Below are positions 20,893 through 30,552 of a stretch of DNA of 64,000 nt, piece by piece (the stretch's first letter is position 1; the number at the start of each line of letters is the position of its first letter). The DNA comes from JBPCRW01 sp050996405 (GTDB taxonomy: Bacteria > Acidobacteriota > Blastocatellia > Pyrinomonadales > Pyrinomonadaceae). Location: contig JBPCRW010000020.1 in assembly GCA_050996405.1 (NCBI GenBank), positions 5,908 to 69,907 of the forward strand, written 5' to 3'. The notes below the pieces were generated by a model. The model was not told the DNA's origin and searched no databases. It was given only the letters and a program-made list of their open reading frames with translations. A program made the translations under genes and the position numbers.

Positions 20893-21534
20893 ATGAAATC
20901 ATTAACTAAACCCGTCAAAACCAGCCCGCCGAATCAAAAACCAAACGGCGCGATAACGGATAAACGCGAAGCGATTTTGCGGGCGGCAACCCGCGTTTTT
21001 TCGCAAAACGGATATTTCAATTCAAAAGTTGCTGACATTGCCAGAGAAGCCGGAATCGCCGACGGCACGGTTTATCTTTATTTTAAAAGCAAAGAGGAAA
21101 TTCTGCATTCGATTTTCGACCGCGCGATGACGGAATTTATCGCCGAAGGAAAAAAGGAAATCGCCGGAATCGAAAAAGCGGACGAGCGTCTGCGGCGAAT
21201 CGCGCAGCTTCATCTGGAAAAACTCGGCACAGACCGCGATATGGCGATTGTTTTTCAGGTCGAACTGCGCGGCTCGATAAAATTTATGCAGGAATTTTCC
21301 GCCGCCGGTCTTGCAGAATATCTCGACATCATTCAGCAGACGATTGTCGAAGGTCAGAAAACGGGCGTTTTCCGCAAAAATTTGAATCCGACCGTCTGCT
21401 CGAAAATTTTGTTCGGCGCGCTCGACGAAATGGTTACGAACTGGATTCTTTCGGTCAAGCCTTACCAACTTGCGCCGATGGCGGACACGGTTTTGGAAGT
21501 TTTTTTTAGCGGAATGCTGAACACGAGTGAGTAA
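20893..21534 (+). CDS. fadR: TetR-family regulator, FadR-like (fatty-acid degradation)
   Basis: A 213-residue repressor. The N-terminal helix-turn-helix (about residues 22-68: REAILRAATRVFSQNGYFNSKVADIA, then GIADGTVYLYFKSKEEIL) is followed by an all-helical ligand domain of the YsiA/FadR kind. Acyl-CoA is the known inducer in Bacillus and Thermus homologues. The gene ends 22 bases before the acyl-CoA ligase gene and a FadR-type palindrome is upstream, so sequence and context agree. The symbol means Bacillus-type FadR, not the unrelated GntR-type E. coli protein. Confidence 0.8.
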   Translation: MKSLTKPVKTSPPNQKPNGAITDKREAILRAATRVFSQNGYFNSKVADIAREAGIADGTVYLYFKSKEEILHSIFDRAMTEFIAEGKKEIAGIEKADERLRRIAQLHLEKLGTDRDMAIVFQVELRGSIKFMQEFSAAGLAEYLDIIQQTIVEGQKTGVFRKNLNPTVCSKILFGALDEMVTNWILSVKPYQLAPMADTVLEVFFSGMLNTSE

Positions 21535-21556
21535 AAAATTTGTTGCTTAATTATCT

Positions 21557-23425
21557 ATGAGCAGCCGAGTCAGCAATGAAATTAGACGAAATGTAAAGCG
21601 TATTCCGTCGTCAATCAAAGAGCCGCAAACGCTGGCAGATTTATTTTCGTTTGCTTTTGAGAAACGCCTGCGACCTGACGCGCTCAATTATAAAAAGGAC
21701 GGCGAATGGCGTTCGATTTCGTCTTCGGAGATGGTTTCGCGGATTGAAAATATCGCGCTTGGTCTCTTTTCATTGGGCGTTCGGCGCGGCGACAAAGCCG
21801 CGATTCTGGCGGCAAATTCGCCCGAATGGACTTTAGCGGATGCGGGCTGTCAATTCTCCGGCGTGATTGACGTTCCGATTTATACGACGCTTGCGCCCGA
21901 GACGATTTTATACATCGTCAAAGATTCCGGCGCGAAAGTTTTTTTCATTCAGGATAGAGCAGCTTTTGAACGGCTTTGCGAAATTTTGCCCGAATGCGAA
22001 ACGCTCGAAAAACTCATCTTTTTCGATTTTTCAAATGTCGAAACGGAAAACGCGATTTCGCTTGCCGAACTAGAATTATCGGGCGCGAAACTCAAAAACG
22101 AAAAACCGAAGCTCGTCGAAGAATTAAAAACTGCGGTCAAATCCGAAGATGTCGCTACGTTGATTTATACGAGCGGGACGACCGGCGAGCCAAAGGGCGT
22201 GATGCTGACGCACGAAAATATCGTTTCAAATGTTTTGGATGTCGCGGCGGATTTTTCCTTTTCCGAAAATGACGTGCCGCTTTCGGTTTTGCCGTTATCG
22301 CATATTTTTGAACGCACCGGAATGTATCTTTATATTTTCAACGGAATGCGCGTCTATTACGCCGAATCGATTGACAAAGCCGCCGACAATCTGCGCGAAG
22401 CGCGCCCGACAATTTTTATCGGCGTGCCGCGAATTTTTGAAAAAATTTATGAGCGCGCGAGAAAAAAATCCGCCGCCGAAAGCCGCTTGGTGGAAATGAT
22501 TTTCGATCGGGCAATCGAAGTCGGAAAAACCTACGCGCGGACGGTCGAAAACCGGCAAACTGTTTCGCGTCTTTTAGCAGTTAAACACGAAATTGCCGAC
22601 CGTCTCGTTTTTTCAAAATTCCGCGCGTTTTTCGGCGGCAGGCTCAGGTTTTGCATCACCGGAGGCGCGGCTCTTTCCGAAGACACCGCGTATATTTTCG
22701 GCGGCGCGGGCGTTTCGATTATGCAGGGCTACGGGCTGACGGAAACTGCGCCCGTCATTTCAACTAACACGCCTTTAAACGCTAAAGTCGGCACGGTCGG
22801 GAAACCGATTCGCAACGTCGAAATTCGCATCGCGGGCGACGGCGAAATCGAAGTAACGGGCGCAAACGTGATGATTGGCTACTTCAACAAACCGGAAGCC
22901 GCGCGCCAGAGTTTTACTGCCGACGGCTGGTTTAAAACCGGCGACATCGGCGCGATTGACGCGGAAGGATTTTTAAAAATCACAGACCGCAAAAAAGAAC
23001 TTTTTAAAACTTCCGGCGGTAAATATATCGCGCCCGCGCCGATTGAGCAAATGCTCAAGGCTTCGCGTTTTATCAGTCAAGTCGTTCTCGTCGGCAACGG
23101 GCGCAAATTTCCCGCCGCGCTCGTCGTGCCGGATTTTGAAGCACTCGAAAATTACGCCAAACTAAAAAATCTGGACATCAAAACGCCCGCCGAATTTTGC
23201 GCTCATCCGCGAATCATTGACTTAATCGAACGGCAAATTGCCGGATTGACGCAGAATTTATCGAAATTTGAAAAGATAAAAAAAATCGCTCTGCTCGAAA
23301 ATGAATTCACGGTTAAGAGCGGCGAATTAACTCCGACGCTGAAAATCAAACGCCGCGTAATTGATGAAAAATACAGCGGTGTAATCGAAAAAATATATTC
23401 GGACAGCGGCGCGAAAACAAAATAA
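21557..23425 (+). CDS. fadD: Long-chain acyl-CoA synthetase
   Basis: Activates fatty acids to acyl-CoA through an acyl-AMP intermediate at the membrane. Of 622 residues, the AMP-binding core has the P-loop motif YTSGTTGEPKG (about 212), the A4-A5 blocks around FCITGGAALS and GYGLTETAPV, and the C-terminal hinge and lid FKTGDIG and TDRKKELFKTSGGKYI. All adenylation motifs are intact. The frame resembles eukaryote-type/FAA1-like long-chain ligases common in this phylum. It is the second gene after the FadR operator. Confidence 0.92.
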   Translation: MSSRVSNEIRRNVKRIPSSIKEPQTLADLFSFAFEKRLRPDALNYKKDGEWRSISSSEMVSRIENIALGLFSLGVRRGDKAAILAANSPEWTLADAGCQFSGVIDVPIYTTLAPETILYIVKDSGAKVFFIQDRAAFERLCEILPECETLEKLIFFDFSNVETENAISLAELELSGAKLKNEKPKLVEELKTAVKSEDVATLIYTSGTTGEPKGVMLTHENIVSNVLDVAADFSFSENDVPLSVLPLSHIFERTGMYLYIFNGMRVYYAESIDKAADNLREARPTIFIGVPRIFEKIYERARKKSAAESRLVEMIFDRAIEVGKTYARTVENRQTVSRLLAVKHEIADRLVFSKFRAFFGGRLRFCITGGAALSEDTAYIFGGAGVSIMQGYGLTETAPVISTNTPLNAKVGTVGKPIRNVEIRIAGDGEIEVTGANVMIGYFNKPEAARQSFTADGWFKTGDIGAIDAEGFLKITDRKKELFKTSGGKYIAPAPIEQMLKASRFISQVVLVGNGRKFPAALVVPDFEALENYAKLKNLDIKTPAEFCAHPRIIDLIERQIAGLTQNLSKFEKIKKIALLENEFTVKSGELTPTLKIKRRVIDEKYSGVIEKIYSDSGAKTK

Positions 23426-23483
23426 GCGGCTGACAATTTTTGATTGTTCGCCGCCTAAATCAACTCAAATATATTTTCTGAAA

Positions 23484-24476
23484 TTAGTAAAGAACCGCCC
23501 TCGTCAATCCGCTCGTAACGACCGTTGAGATTCCTTGTGTTCCCGCTCCGGTAGCTATTTTCAAAATTGTTTTGGCAATTCCTTCAGGTGCTTTATTTAC
23601 TTCAACAATATCATACGGCTGGAGCATTATATCTTTCTGCTCATTTTTCTTAATAAGGTCTAAATTAGCCGAAATGATTTCCTTTTCCGACGAGTCGGGT
23701 TTGAGCCGGTAAATTTTAACATCCTTTGTTTTCGCGTCACGATTAACTCCGCCGACTATCGCAATCGCTCGCGTCAGCGGCAAACCGCCTTCTTTCAGCA
23801 TCAGGTTTTGTCCATTTTTAACTTCGCCGATAATATAAACCGGCTTGCCCGGTTGAACTATTACCACGTCGCCTGGATAAATTATCGGATTGGATTCGTC
23901 TCTGCCTTGCTGAACGGTGCTGATGCTATACAAACGCGACGGCGCGCCCAGTTCTTTGTTAGCTTCGGCTTCGGCTTTCCACGCGGCAATTTCATTCGGT
24001 TCAGCGCAAATCGGCGGCTGTGTGCGAAAAACCTGAATCATTCCACCCGCATTTTCCGTTATCCCGCCGGAAAATGTAATTAATTCCCAAAGTCTCGTCT
24101 TGCGCGTTAAATCCACTTGCTGCTGTTTTACAACTTCACCGGAAACCGTGACGGGCGGGCGACTTTTACGCCCTGTGACGCTCAATCCAACCTGCGGCGC
24201 GCGAAGATATTTGCCGAGCATTTTAGTAACATCCGCTCGCAATTCGCGTTCAGTTTTACACATCGCCGGAACGGGCTTGTCGAAAAAAGGAAGTTCGAGG
24301 CTGCCGTTTTCGTCAACCGTAGCGACCGCGTCGAAATCCTTTTCGCCCAAAACTTTTATTGTGATTTCATCGCCGGGTCCGATTGTATAAACACGCGCCG
24401 CCGGAACAGCATCCTGCGCCCAAGCCGTTTGAATCAGGCACGCCGCCAACAATATCCATAAAAGATTCTTTTTCAT
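23484..24476 (-). CDS. Wza-like polysaccharide export protein
   Basis: Periplasmic/outer-membrane export channel component. The 330-residue frame has a Sec signal (MKKNLLWILLAACLIQTAWA) without a lipobox Cys, then a Poly_export domain (AARVYTIGPGDEITIKVLGEKDF, about residues 26-100) and SLBB-like soluble-ligand domains (for example VQPGKPVYIIGEVKNG near 207). No polysaccharide synthesis genes adjoin it; the closest are near 42-46 kb. It faces murA divergently across about 300 bases. Confidence 0.85.
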   Translation of the reverse strand: MKKNLLWILLAACLIQTAWAQDAVPAARVYTIGPGDEITIKVLGEKDFDAVATVDENGSLELPFFDKPVPAMCKTERELRADVTKMLGKYLRAPQVGLSVTGRKSRPPVTVSGEVVKQQQVDLTRKTRLWELITFSGGITENAGGMIQVFRTQPPICAEPNEIAAWKAEAEANKELGAPSRLYSISTVQQGRDESNPIIYPGDVVIVQPGKPVYIIGEVKNGQNLMLKEGGLPLTRAIAIVGGVNRDAKTKDVKIYRLKPDSSEKEIISANLDLIKKNEQKDIMLQPYDIVEVNKAPEGIAKTILKIATGAGTQGISTVVTSGLTRAVLY

Positions 24477-24781
24477 TGCTTTATAAATCTCTATTTTGCA
24501 GAATTCTTAATTTGTAAGATTAACTCACAACCGTTTGTGATTCAACCTTTTGAGTGCGAGTTGCACATTTTTGGAATTTTTCATCGGATTCCTGGGAGAT
24601 TTCTTCGGCAAAGAATTCTTTAATCGATGTTACTTTTTCTTTAATTTAAAAGTTTTTCCGGCGATAATCTTTTCATTCTTAATTTTATTTCTCCTGAAAT
24701 AATTGATAATATTTCTTTTTAACTCGTATAAGAAAGGATTGTTGTTTGAAAAGAGTTTTTGCTTTTCAAATTTAAATAAAA
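24477..24781. other. Divergent intergenic stretch before murA
   Basis: Very AT-rich, between divergent exporter and murA genes. It holds the murA promoter candidate at 24703-24732; short frames here have no recognisable product. No repeat array is present, unlike most other junctions. Confidence 0.6.
24703..24732 (+). promoter_or_regulatory. Sigma-70 promoter candidate for murA
   Basis: TTGATA (24703-24708), an 18-base spacer and TATAAG (24727-24732). Start of transcription would fall near 24739, about 43 bases before the murA ATG. Confidence 0.5.
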
Positions 24782-26071
24782 ATGGATAAATTTTTAATTC
24801 GAGGCGGAAAATCGCTGCGTGGAAAGATTTCAATCAGCGGCGCGAAAAATTCCGCGCTGCCGTGTCTGGCGGCGACGCTTTTAACTGGCGAAACCGTTAC
24901 TTTGCATAACGTTCCGTATGTCAAAGATTTGATTACGCAGCGTCGTCTGCTGGAAGATTTGGGCGCACTCGTTTTAACGCCCGAACTTCGCACGCAAAAA
25001 ATCACGGCATCGAACATCGAAGTTTTTGAAGCACCTTACGAACTAGTCAAAACGATGCGGGCGAGCGTGTTAGCACTTGGACCGTTATTGGCGCGTTTCG
25101 GACAGGCGAAAGTTTCACTTCCGGGCGGCTGCGCGATTGGAACACGTCCGATTGATCTGCACTTAAAAGCGTTTGAGCAACTCGGCGCGGTCGTCTCGCT
25201 CGAATCAGGCAATGTTGTGGCGCGCGCGCCGCGCGGACGGCTCGTCGGCGCGGATGTTTCGTTTGAAAAAGTCACCGTCACGGGAACGGAAAACGTGATG
25301 ATGGCGGCGGTTTTAGCTAGAGGAAAAACGACAATTCACAACGCCGCGCGCGAACCGGAAATTGTAGATTTAGCCGAACTATTAAACAAAATGGGCGCGC
25401 GTTTGAAAGGCGCGGGAACAGATATAATCGAAATCGAAGGCGTTGAAAATCTGTCCGGCGCAGAACATACAATAATCCCCGACCGCATCGAAACCGGAAC
25501 TTTTATCGTCGCGGCGGCGATTACCGAGGGCGAACTTGAAATTACAAATTGCCAGCCCGCGCATCTCGCAGCCGTCATCAAAAAATTGCGCGAAACCGGC
25601 GTTGAAATCGAAGGATTAAATCAAAGCTCGCTGCTCGTCAAATGCTGTCCGCAAGGTTTGCGCGCGAAGGATGTAACGACCGAACCGCATCCGGCTTTTC
25701 CGACCGATATGCAGGCGCAATATATGTCTCTGATGACGCAAGCCGAAGGCGCGTCCCGTATCACCGAAACGATTTTCGAGAATCGTTTTATGCACGCTTC
25801 GGAACTTATCAGAATGGGCGCGAACATTTCGATTTCCGGCAATACGGCAACTGTTCTCGGCAAAACTCAATTGATGGGCGCGCCGGTTTTGGCTTCGGAT
25901 TTGCGGGCTTCGGCTTCGCTCGTGCTGGCGGCTTTGTGCGCCTCCGGCGAAACTTTGATTGACCGCGTTTATCACATTGACCGCGGCTACGAAACGATCG
26001 TTCAAAAACTAAATTCGGTCGGCGCGCAGATTGAAAGAATCACGGACAGCGCGACGCTCGCCGTGCAGTAA
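24782..26071 (+). CDS. murA: UDP-N-acetylglucosamine 1-carboxyvinyltransferase MurA
   Basis: First committed step of peptidoglycan precursor synthesis: transfers enolpyruvate from PEP to UDP-GlcNAc in the cytoplasm. The 429 residues show the inside-out alpha/beta barrel signature, substrate residues Lys22-Asn23 (ISGAKNSALP) and the catalytic loop SLPGGCAIGTRPID with Cys117, the residue fosfomycin alkylates. Because this Cys is present, no intrinsic resistance is predicted from this position. It probably shares its transcript with the HIT gene 53 bases downstream. Confidence 0.97.
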   Translation: MDKFLIRGGKSLRGKISISGAKNSALPCLAATLLTGETVTLHNVPYVKDLITQRRLLEDLGALVLTPELRTQKITASNIEVFEAPYELVKTMRASVLALGPLLARFGQAKVSLPGGCAIGTRPIDLHLKAFEQLGAVVSLESGNVVARAPRGRLVGADVSFEKVTVTGTENVMMAAVLARGKTTIHNAAREPEIVDLAELLNKMGARLKGAGTDIIEIEGVENLSGAEHTIIPDRIETGTFIVAAAITEGELEITNCQPAHLAAVIKKLRETGVEIEGLNQSSLLVKCCPQGLRAKDVTTEPHPAFPTDMQAQYMSLMTQAEGASRITETIFENRFMHASELIRMGANISISGNTATVLGKTQLMGAPVLASDLRASASLVLAALCASGETLIDRVYHIDRGYETIVQKLNSVGAQIERITDSATLAVQ

Positions 26072-26124
26072 AAGCGATTGAGATTTTTCTTGAACGCGAG
26101 TTTATGGTTTAATAAATCTTTCGT

Positions 26125-26475
26125 ATGAATCAAGAAAGTTGTCTTTTCTGTAAAATCGTCGCGGGCGAAATTCCGTCTGAAAAAATTTATGAAGACGACG
26201 TTTGCATCGTCATCAACGATACTAGCCCGCAAGCCCCTTCGCACTTTTTAATAATTCCGCGCGAGCATATTCCGTCGCTCGACAAAGCGCGAAATAAACA
26301 TCAGGAAACGCTCGGTTATCTGTTGCTCGTCGGCGCGGAAATCGCCCGCGAAAAAGGCTTTGCCGAAAACGGCTATCGCACGGTCATCAACACCAACGCC
26401 GACGGCGGGCAAACTGTTTTTCATCTTCACGTTCACCTGCTCGGCGGTCGCCCGTTCGTTTTTCCTCCGGGTTAA
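26125..26475 (+). CDS. HIT-family (HINT-like) nucleotide hydrolase
   Basis: A 116-residue purine-nucleoside phosphoramidase-type protein. The N-terminus CLFCKIVAGEIPSEKIYEDD and the C-terminal histidine triad HLHVHLLGG are diagnostic of the HINT branch; the two Cys near the N-terminus can bind zinc in some members. Both cysteines and the catalytic His are present. It follows murA on the same strand. Physiological substrate is unsettled for the family. Confidence 0.92.
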   Translation: MNQESCLFCKIVAGEIPSEKIYEDDVCIVINDTSPQAPSHFLIIPREHIPSLDKARNKHQETLGYLLLVGAEIAREKGFAENGYRTVINTNADGGQTVFHLHVHLLGGRPFVFPPG

Positions 26476-26549
26476 AATCACGCGGCAACCTTATTCGGCA
26501 GCTTCATTTCCAAAAAAGAAATTTCCAAAATCCCGTTTTAAAAAGCAGT

Positions 26550-27476
26550 ATGAAAAAGTCTTTTATAATTTTATTTTCAGTCGTTTTATCATTTTTTTTA
26601 ACTGATTGCGCGTCTAACAAAACTTCCGATAATTCAAATCAAGCGAATATAAATTCTCCGGCGGCAACGCCGTTTGTCGAAACGAATTCGGCAAACGTCA
26701 ATGTTCAGGCGCAGGAAACTCCGCTGCCGACTTTTACGGATGCCGAAACCGCCTTGAGCGAAGGCAAAAAACTGCTCGACGCGAATCAGACGGAAAAAGC
26801 CGTCGAAGCCTTAAAACAAGCCGTCAAACTCAACCCGGATTTAGCCGAAGCGCATTTTAATCTCGGCGTGGCGTATGCGCTCCTTGAAAAGGAAAACGCG
26901 CAATTGATGTCCGAAGAACCAACTCCGACACCGGCAAAAAAAGGAAAAAAAGAAGTTGTCGTTTTGACAAAATCTGAAAAAGCGTTTGACAGTGCCGCCA
27001 AAGCCTACGAGAAAATCATCAAAAAAAATCCGAAGGATGATAATGCTTATTTCAATCTCGGACGCGCCTACAACAAATTAAACAAAGACCCGGAAGCCGA
27101 AAAAGCTCTGCGGCAAGCCGTTAAACTCAAAGCCGACGACAGCGAATATCAAACCGAGCTCGGAGCGATTTTGATAAAACTGGCGAAATACGACGATGCG
27201 GTCGTGGTTCTGAAAAAAGCCTTAGAACTGGACGCGGAAAATTCGCACGCGCAAGACCTTTTGGACAAAGCCGATGCCGGACAAAAAAGAATTAACTACG
27301 GCGTGAAACCGAAACAGCCGGAAAACGCTTCAAAGCAGCGATCCGCAAAAACCAGGTCAACTAATGATTCAAATGATTCCGAACCGGCAACGCCGACCGA
27401 AAATAAATCTCTGCCGCCAACGCCCGCGCCGAAAACAACTCTGGCAAAAACGATTTTGAACAAGAAAGAAAATTAG
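26550..27476 (+). CDS. TPR-repeat lipoprotein
   Basis: A 308-residue envelope protein with a lipoprotein signal: hydrophobic MKKSFIILFSVVLSFFLTDC ends in a lipobox-like LTDC (Cys20). A Thr/Pro-rich linker follows. Four TPR-like helix pairs are seen, e.g. AEAHFNLGVAYALL (near 102), DNAYFNLGRAYNKL (near 160) and SEYQTELGAILIKL (near 195), separated by a charged spacer. The tail is Pro/Thr/Lys-rich and disordered. Such proteins scaffold complexes at the envelope; the partner is unknown. It ends in TAG. Confidence 0.82.
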   Translation: MKKSFIILFSVVLSFFLTDCASNKTSDNSNQANINSPAATPFVETNSANVNVQAQETPLPTFTDAETALSEGKKLLDANQTEKAVEALKQAVKLNPDLAEAHFNLGVAYALLEKENAQLMSEEPTPTPAKKGKKEVVVLTKSEKAFDSAAKAYEKIIKKNPKDDNAYFNLGRAYNKLNKDPEAEKALRQAVKLKADDSEYQTELGAILIKLAKYDDAVVVLKKALELDAENSHAQDLLDKADAGQKRINYGVKPKQPENASKQRSAKTRSTNDSNDSEPATPTENKSLPPTPAPKTTLAKTILNKKEN

Positions 27477-27619
27477 CCGGAAAATTTAACTCTAAACAGG
27501 AAAGGCAATCGACCGATTGTCTTTTTGTGTTTCCAAAAGCCACATTTTTAATTTTCTTTGTATCAGCTTGACATTCGGGCTTGGCGTGTAAAAATTAACG
27601 TAATAATTGTCAAAAGTTT

Positions 27620-29740
27620 ATGAAAATCGAAATCGAAAGCCCGCCAGTTTTTCCGCTCGAACGCAAAATCAAAATGCACGAAGCCCGCGAAGGGATTATC
27701 GACCGCCTCGCGCGCGACCTTCCGACCAACATTGACCTCGAAAGATTTTTGAATGTCATTGTCTCGGAAATCGGGCGGATGATGCAGGCAGACCGCTGCG
27801 ACCTTTTGCAATTGACCTCTGGAAGCGAACTTCGTATCAGCCACGAATGGCGAGCATCGGAAGAAATCCCGTCGTCCGAAGGCACGATTATTCCGTTTGA
27901 CGCGAAAAAGCTGGCGGAAAAATTCGATTTAACCAAACCGATTGTCATCAACGATACTTCACTAACCAAAGACCCGACCGTTAAATTTTTTACCAAAGCT
28001 CTGGAAACGCAATCGCTGCTCGTCGTGCCGATTATTTTAAGTGGAAAAGTTCTCGGACTTCTCGGACTGCACGACACGCGCGCGCCGCGGGTATGGCTCG
28101 ACGAAGAAGTTTCGTTTCTCGAATCAATCGCCCGCCAACTCGCGGTCGGTTATCAATACACCAGTCTTTACGTCACGCAGGAACAGGAATCGCGGCGCAC
28201 CAACGCGCTTTTGGAAATCGCCAACACGCTCAATTCACATTCGGATTTCCGTGAAGTTTCGTCCAAGGTTTTGGAACGCGCCATCGAACTTGTCGGCGCG
28301 GATTACGGCGCGCTCGGCGTGCTTGACCAGACGGGGAAAAGAATTTCGCTCGTTACTTTTATTTCCGCGCCCGATGTTCAGCCGAACGCGGTTTTGGGAA
28401 TGATTCAGGAACACAATCAGTCGCTCGACCTCGAACCATTTCCCGCGCTCGGCGACATTTTGCGCGAAGGCAAAACGATGCGAATTGTTGACACGCAACT
28501 GCCGTTTGCCATTCGTCTGATTTTCAATTCCCAACTCGGCGGAAAAGCCGCGCTCGTCTCGCCCGTGCGCGTCGGCGGGCAAGCCTTCGGACTTTTGGGT
28601 TTTGTCTGGGGAGAAGAACGCGCCGTTGGTTTTGAAAATCACGAAATCGCGCTGGTCGAAGGAATCTCCGACCAAATCGGCACGGCTTTAGAACGCGACC
28701 AATTGTCGGCGGAAGTGATGCGTTTGAAATCAGAACTTCACGAACGACATCACAGCGAAATCATCGGACAAGCCGCGCCGATTCGCCGCGCCATCGAACT
28801 CGCGCTGAACGTTGCCGACACGAGCACGACCGTTTTAATTCAAGGCGAGTCCGGCACTGGCAAAGAGTTAATTGCCAATCTGATTCACTATAATTCCGGT
28901 CGGGAAAATAAACCGTATATCAAATTGAACTGCGGCGCGATTCCAGAAAGTCTTCTGGAATCCGAACTTTTCGGTCACGAAAAAGGCGCGTTCACAGACG
29001 CGCGGAATCAACGCAAAGGACGTTTTGAAGAAGCCGACGGCGGCACGCTTTTTTTAGACGAAATCGGCGAAATGCCTCTGACCGCGCAGGTCAAACTTTT
29101 GCGCGTTTTGCAGGACGGCGAATTTACGCGCGTCGGCGGAAACGAAGTTGTGAAAACCGATGTGCGCGTCATTGCCGCCTCAAACATTAACCTCGAAAAA
29201 GCCGTCGAAGCGGGAAATTTTCGCAAAGATTTATTTTACCGTCTCTCGGTTTTCCCGATTACGCTGCCGCCGCTGCGTGAACGCTCCGAAGACATTCACC
29301 TGCTCGTTTTCCACTTTCTCGAAACGTATAAACAAAAGACCGGACGCTTTGTCTCCGGCATCTCAAAAGAAGCTTTGCGCGCGCTAGTCAACTACGAATG
29401 GTCGGGCAATGTCCGCGAACTCGAAAACGCCATCGAACGCGCCGTCATTATTGCTTCCGGCAGACAAATCGAACTTGACGATCTGCCGGAAACCATCAGC
29501 AAAAAGGCTTTTGAATTTCACGCGCAGGCGCGACAGGAGAGAGCGCGAGCTTCGAGCGAGGGCAATTCCATCGGCATCGAAATCGAATTACCGTCGGCGA
29601 TGGAAGAAATTGAGAAACAGATAATCGAAGCGACTCTGGATTACACAAACGGAGACAAATCACGCGCTTCGCGCCTTTTGAATATTGGACGAAAAACTCT
29701 CTATCGAAAGTTGGAGAAATTCGATAATCAAAAAAAATAG
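27620..29740 (+). CDS. Sigma-54-dependent transcriptional activator with two GAF domains
   Basis: A 706-residue bacterial enhancer-binding protein. Two N-terminal GAF sensor domains (about 25-180 and 195-355) precede an AAA+ domain with Walker A GESGTGKE (409-416), Walker B GGTLFLDEIGEM, and the RFR-finger/sensor region; the C-terminus has a Fis-type HTH (SRASRLLNIGRKTLYRKL). The sigma-54 contact loop reads GAFTDA (456-461) instead of the canonical GAFTGA, a known variant whose strength here cannot be judged. There is no receiver domain, so small ligands or partner proteins via GAF are the likely signal. It ends in TAG. No target operon is obvious. Confidence 0.9.
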   Translation: MKIEIESPPVFPLERKIKMHEAREGIIDRLARDLPTNIDLERFLNVIVSEIGRMMQADRCDLLQLTSGSELRISHEWRASEEIPSSEGTIIPFDAKKLAEKFDLTKPIVINDTSLTKDPTVKFFTKALETQSLLVVPIILSGKVLGLLGLHDTRAPRVWLDEEVSFLESIARQLAVGYQYTSLYVTQEQESRRTNALLEIANTLNSHSDFREVSSKVLERAIELVGADYGALGVLDQTGKRISLVTFISAPDVQPNAVLGMIQEHNQSLDLEPFPALGDILREGKTMRIVDTQLPFAIRLIFNSQLGGKAALVSPVRVGGQAFGLLGFVWGEERAVGFENHEIALVEGISDQIGTALERDQLSAEVMRLKSELHERHHSEIIGQAAPIRRAIELALNVADTSTTVLIQGESGTGKELIANLIHYNSGRENKPYIKLNCGAIPESLLESELFGHEKGAFTDARNQRKGRFEEADGGTLFLDEIGEMPLTAQVKLLRVLQDGEFTRVGGNEVVKTDVRVIAASNINLEKAVEAGNFRKDLFYRLSVFPITLPPLRERSEDIHLLVFHFLETYKQKTGRFVSGISKEALRALVNYEWSGNVRELENAIERAVIIASGRQIELDDLPETISKKAFEFHAQARQERARASSEGNSIGIEIELPSAMEEIEKQIIEATLDYTNGDKSRASRLLNIGRKTLYRKLEKFDNQKK

Positions 29741-29768
29741 ATTTAAGTCTGTAATTTGTTTCTAATAA

Positions 29769-30542
29769 TCCGGTTTAAATTTTTTTATTCGTTCCTTCAT
29801 TCGCATCGACGCTAATGATTTAAAATTTGCGCGCGGAGAGGACGGTAAATATAAAGCGACTATTGATATTGCCGCAATGACATTCGGCGATAACGGCGTT
29901 CCGGTTGACCAGGTTTTAAAAGGTTACACGATTGAACTAGACGAAAGCGGTTATCAGAAAACTTTGCAAAAAGGATTTGTCTATGATTTTCTGCTGCCGG
30001 TTAAAAACCCCGGAGCTTATCAGTTTCGGATTGCGATGCGTGACGAAAACACAGAAAAAATCGGTTCGGCTTCGCAGTTTATCGAAGTGCCGGACGTTAA
30101 CAAAAAAAATCTGACTCTTTCCAGTCTCATTCTGAGAAATTATTCCATTACTGATTGGAAAAAAATTTCCGCCGGACAAAATAATCTTGAGCCGCAAAAC
30201 GGCAATATATTTCTGGATACTACCTCGCGCGAGTTTAAACGCGGAACGGTTCTGAATTATTTTTATGAGATTTACAATGCCAAAACAGATTCGCTGCAAA
30301 ATCCGCATCTTCAGGTTCAGATAAAACTTTTTCATGACGGAAAGATGATTCTGCAAAGCAATCCCGCGCCGCTTAATGTAAATTCAAATAATTCTCAACA
30401 AACTGAAATTTCCGATGCGATAACGCTTGGAACAGATCTTCAAGCCGGAGATTATGTTTTACAGTTAATTATTTCAGACAATTTGGCAACCGGAAAAAAT
30501 CAAGTCGCTTCGCAGGCAATTGATTTTGAAGTTACCGAATAA
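29769..30542 (+). pseudogene. 5'-truncated VWFA-related protein fragment
   Basis: The frame is open from 29769, but the first ATG (29877) lies inside recognisable homology: upstream codons SFIRIDANDLKFARGEDGKY already match the C-terminal half of VWFA-related proteins. What remains (VKNPGAYQFRIAMRD, GSASQFIEVPD, LNYFYEIYNAKTD, AGDYVLQLIISD) parallels residues about 480-700 of the next gene. The signal peptide and VWA domain are missing, so this is the 3' remnant of a tandem copy whose 5' end was deleted, fused to the region after the sigma-54 activator gene. Confidence 0.75.
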
Positions 30543-30552
30543 CATTTTGATT

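Noticed and set aside
24630..24833. 67-residue frame opposite murA
   Set aside because: Low-complexity Lys/Phe/Asn product from AT-rich promoter DNA, overlapping the murA start.
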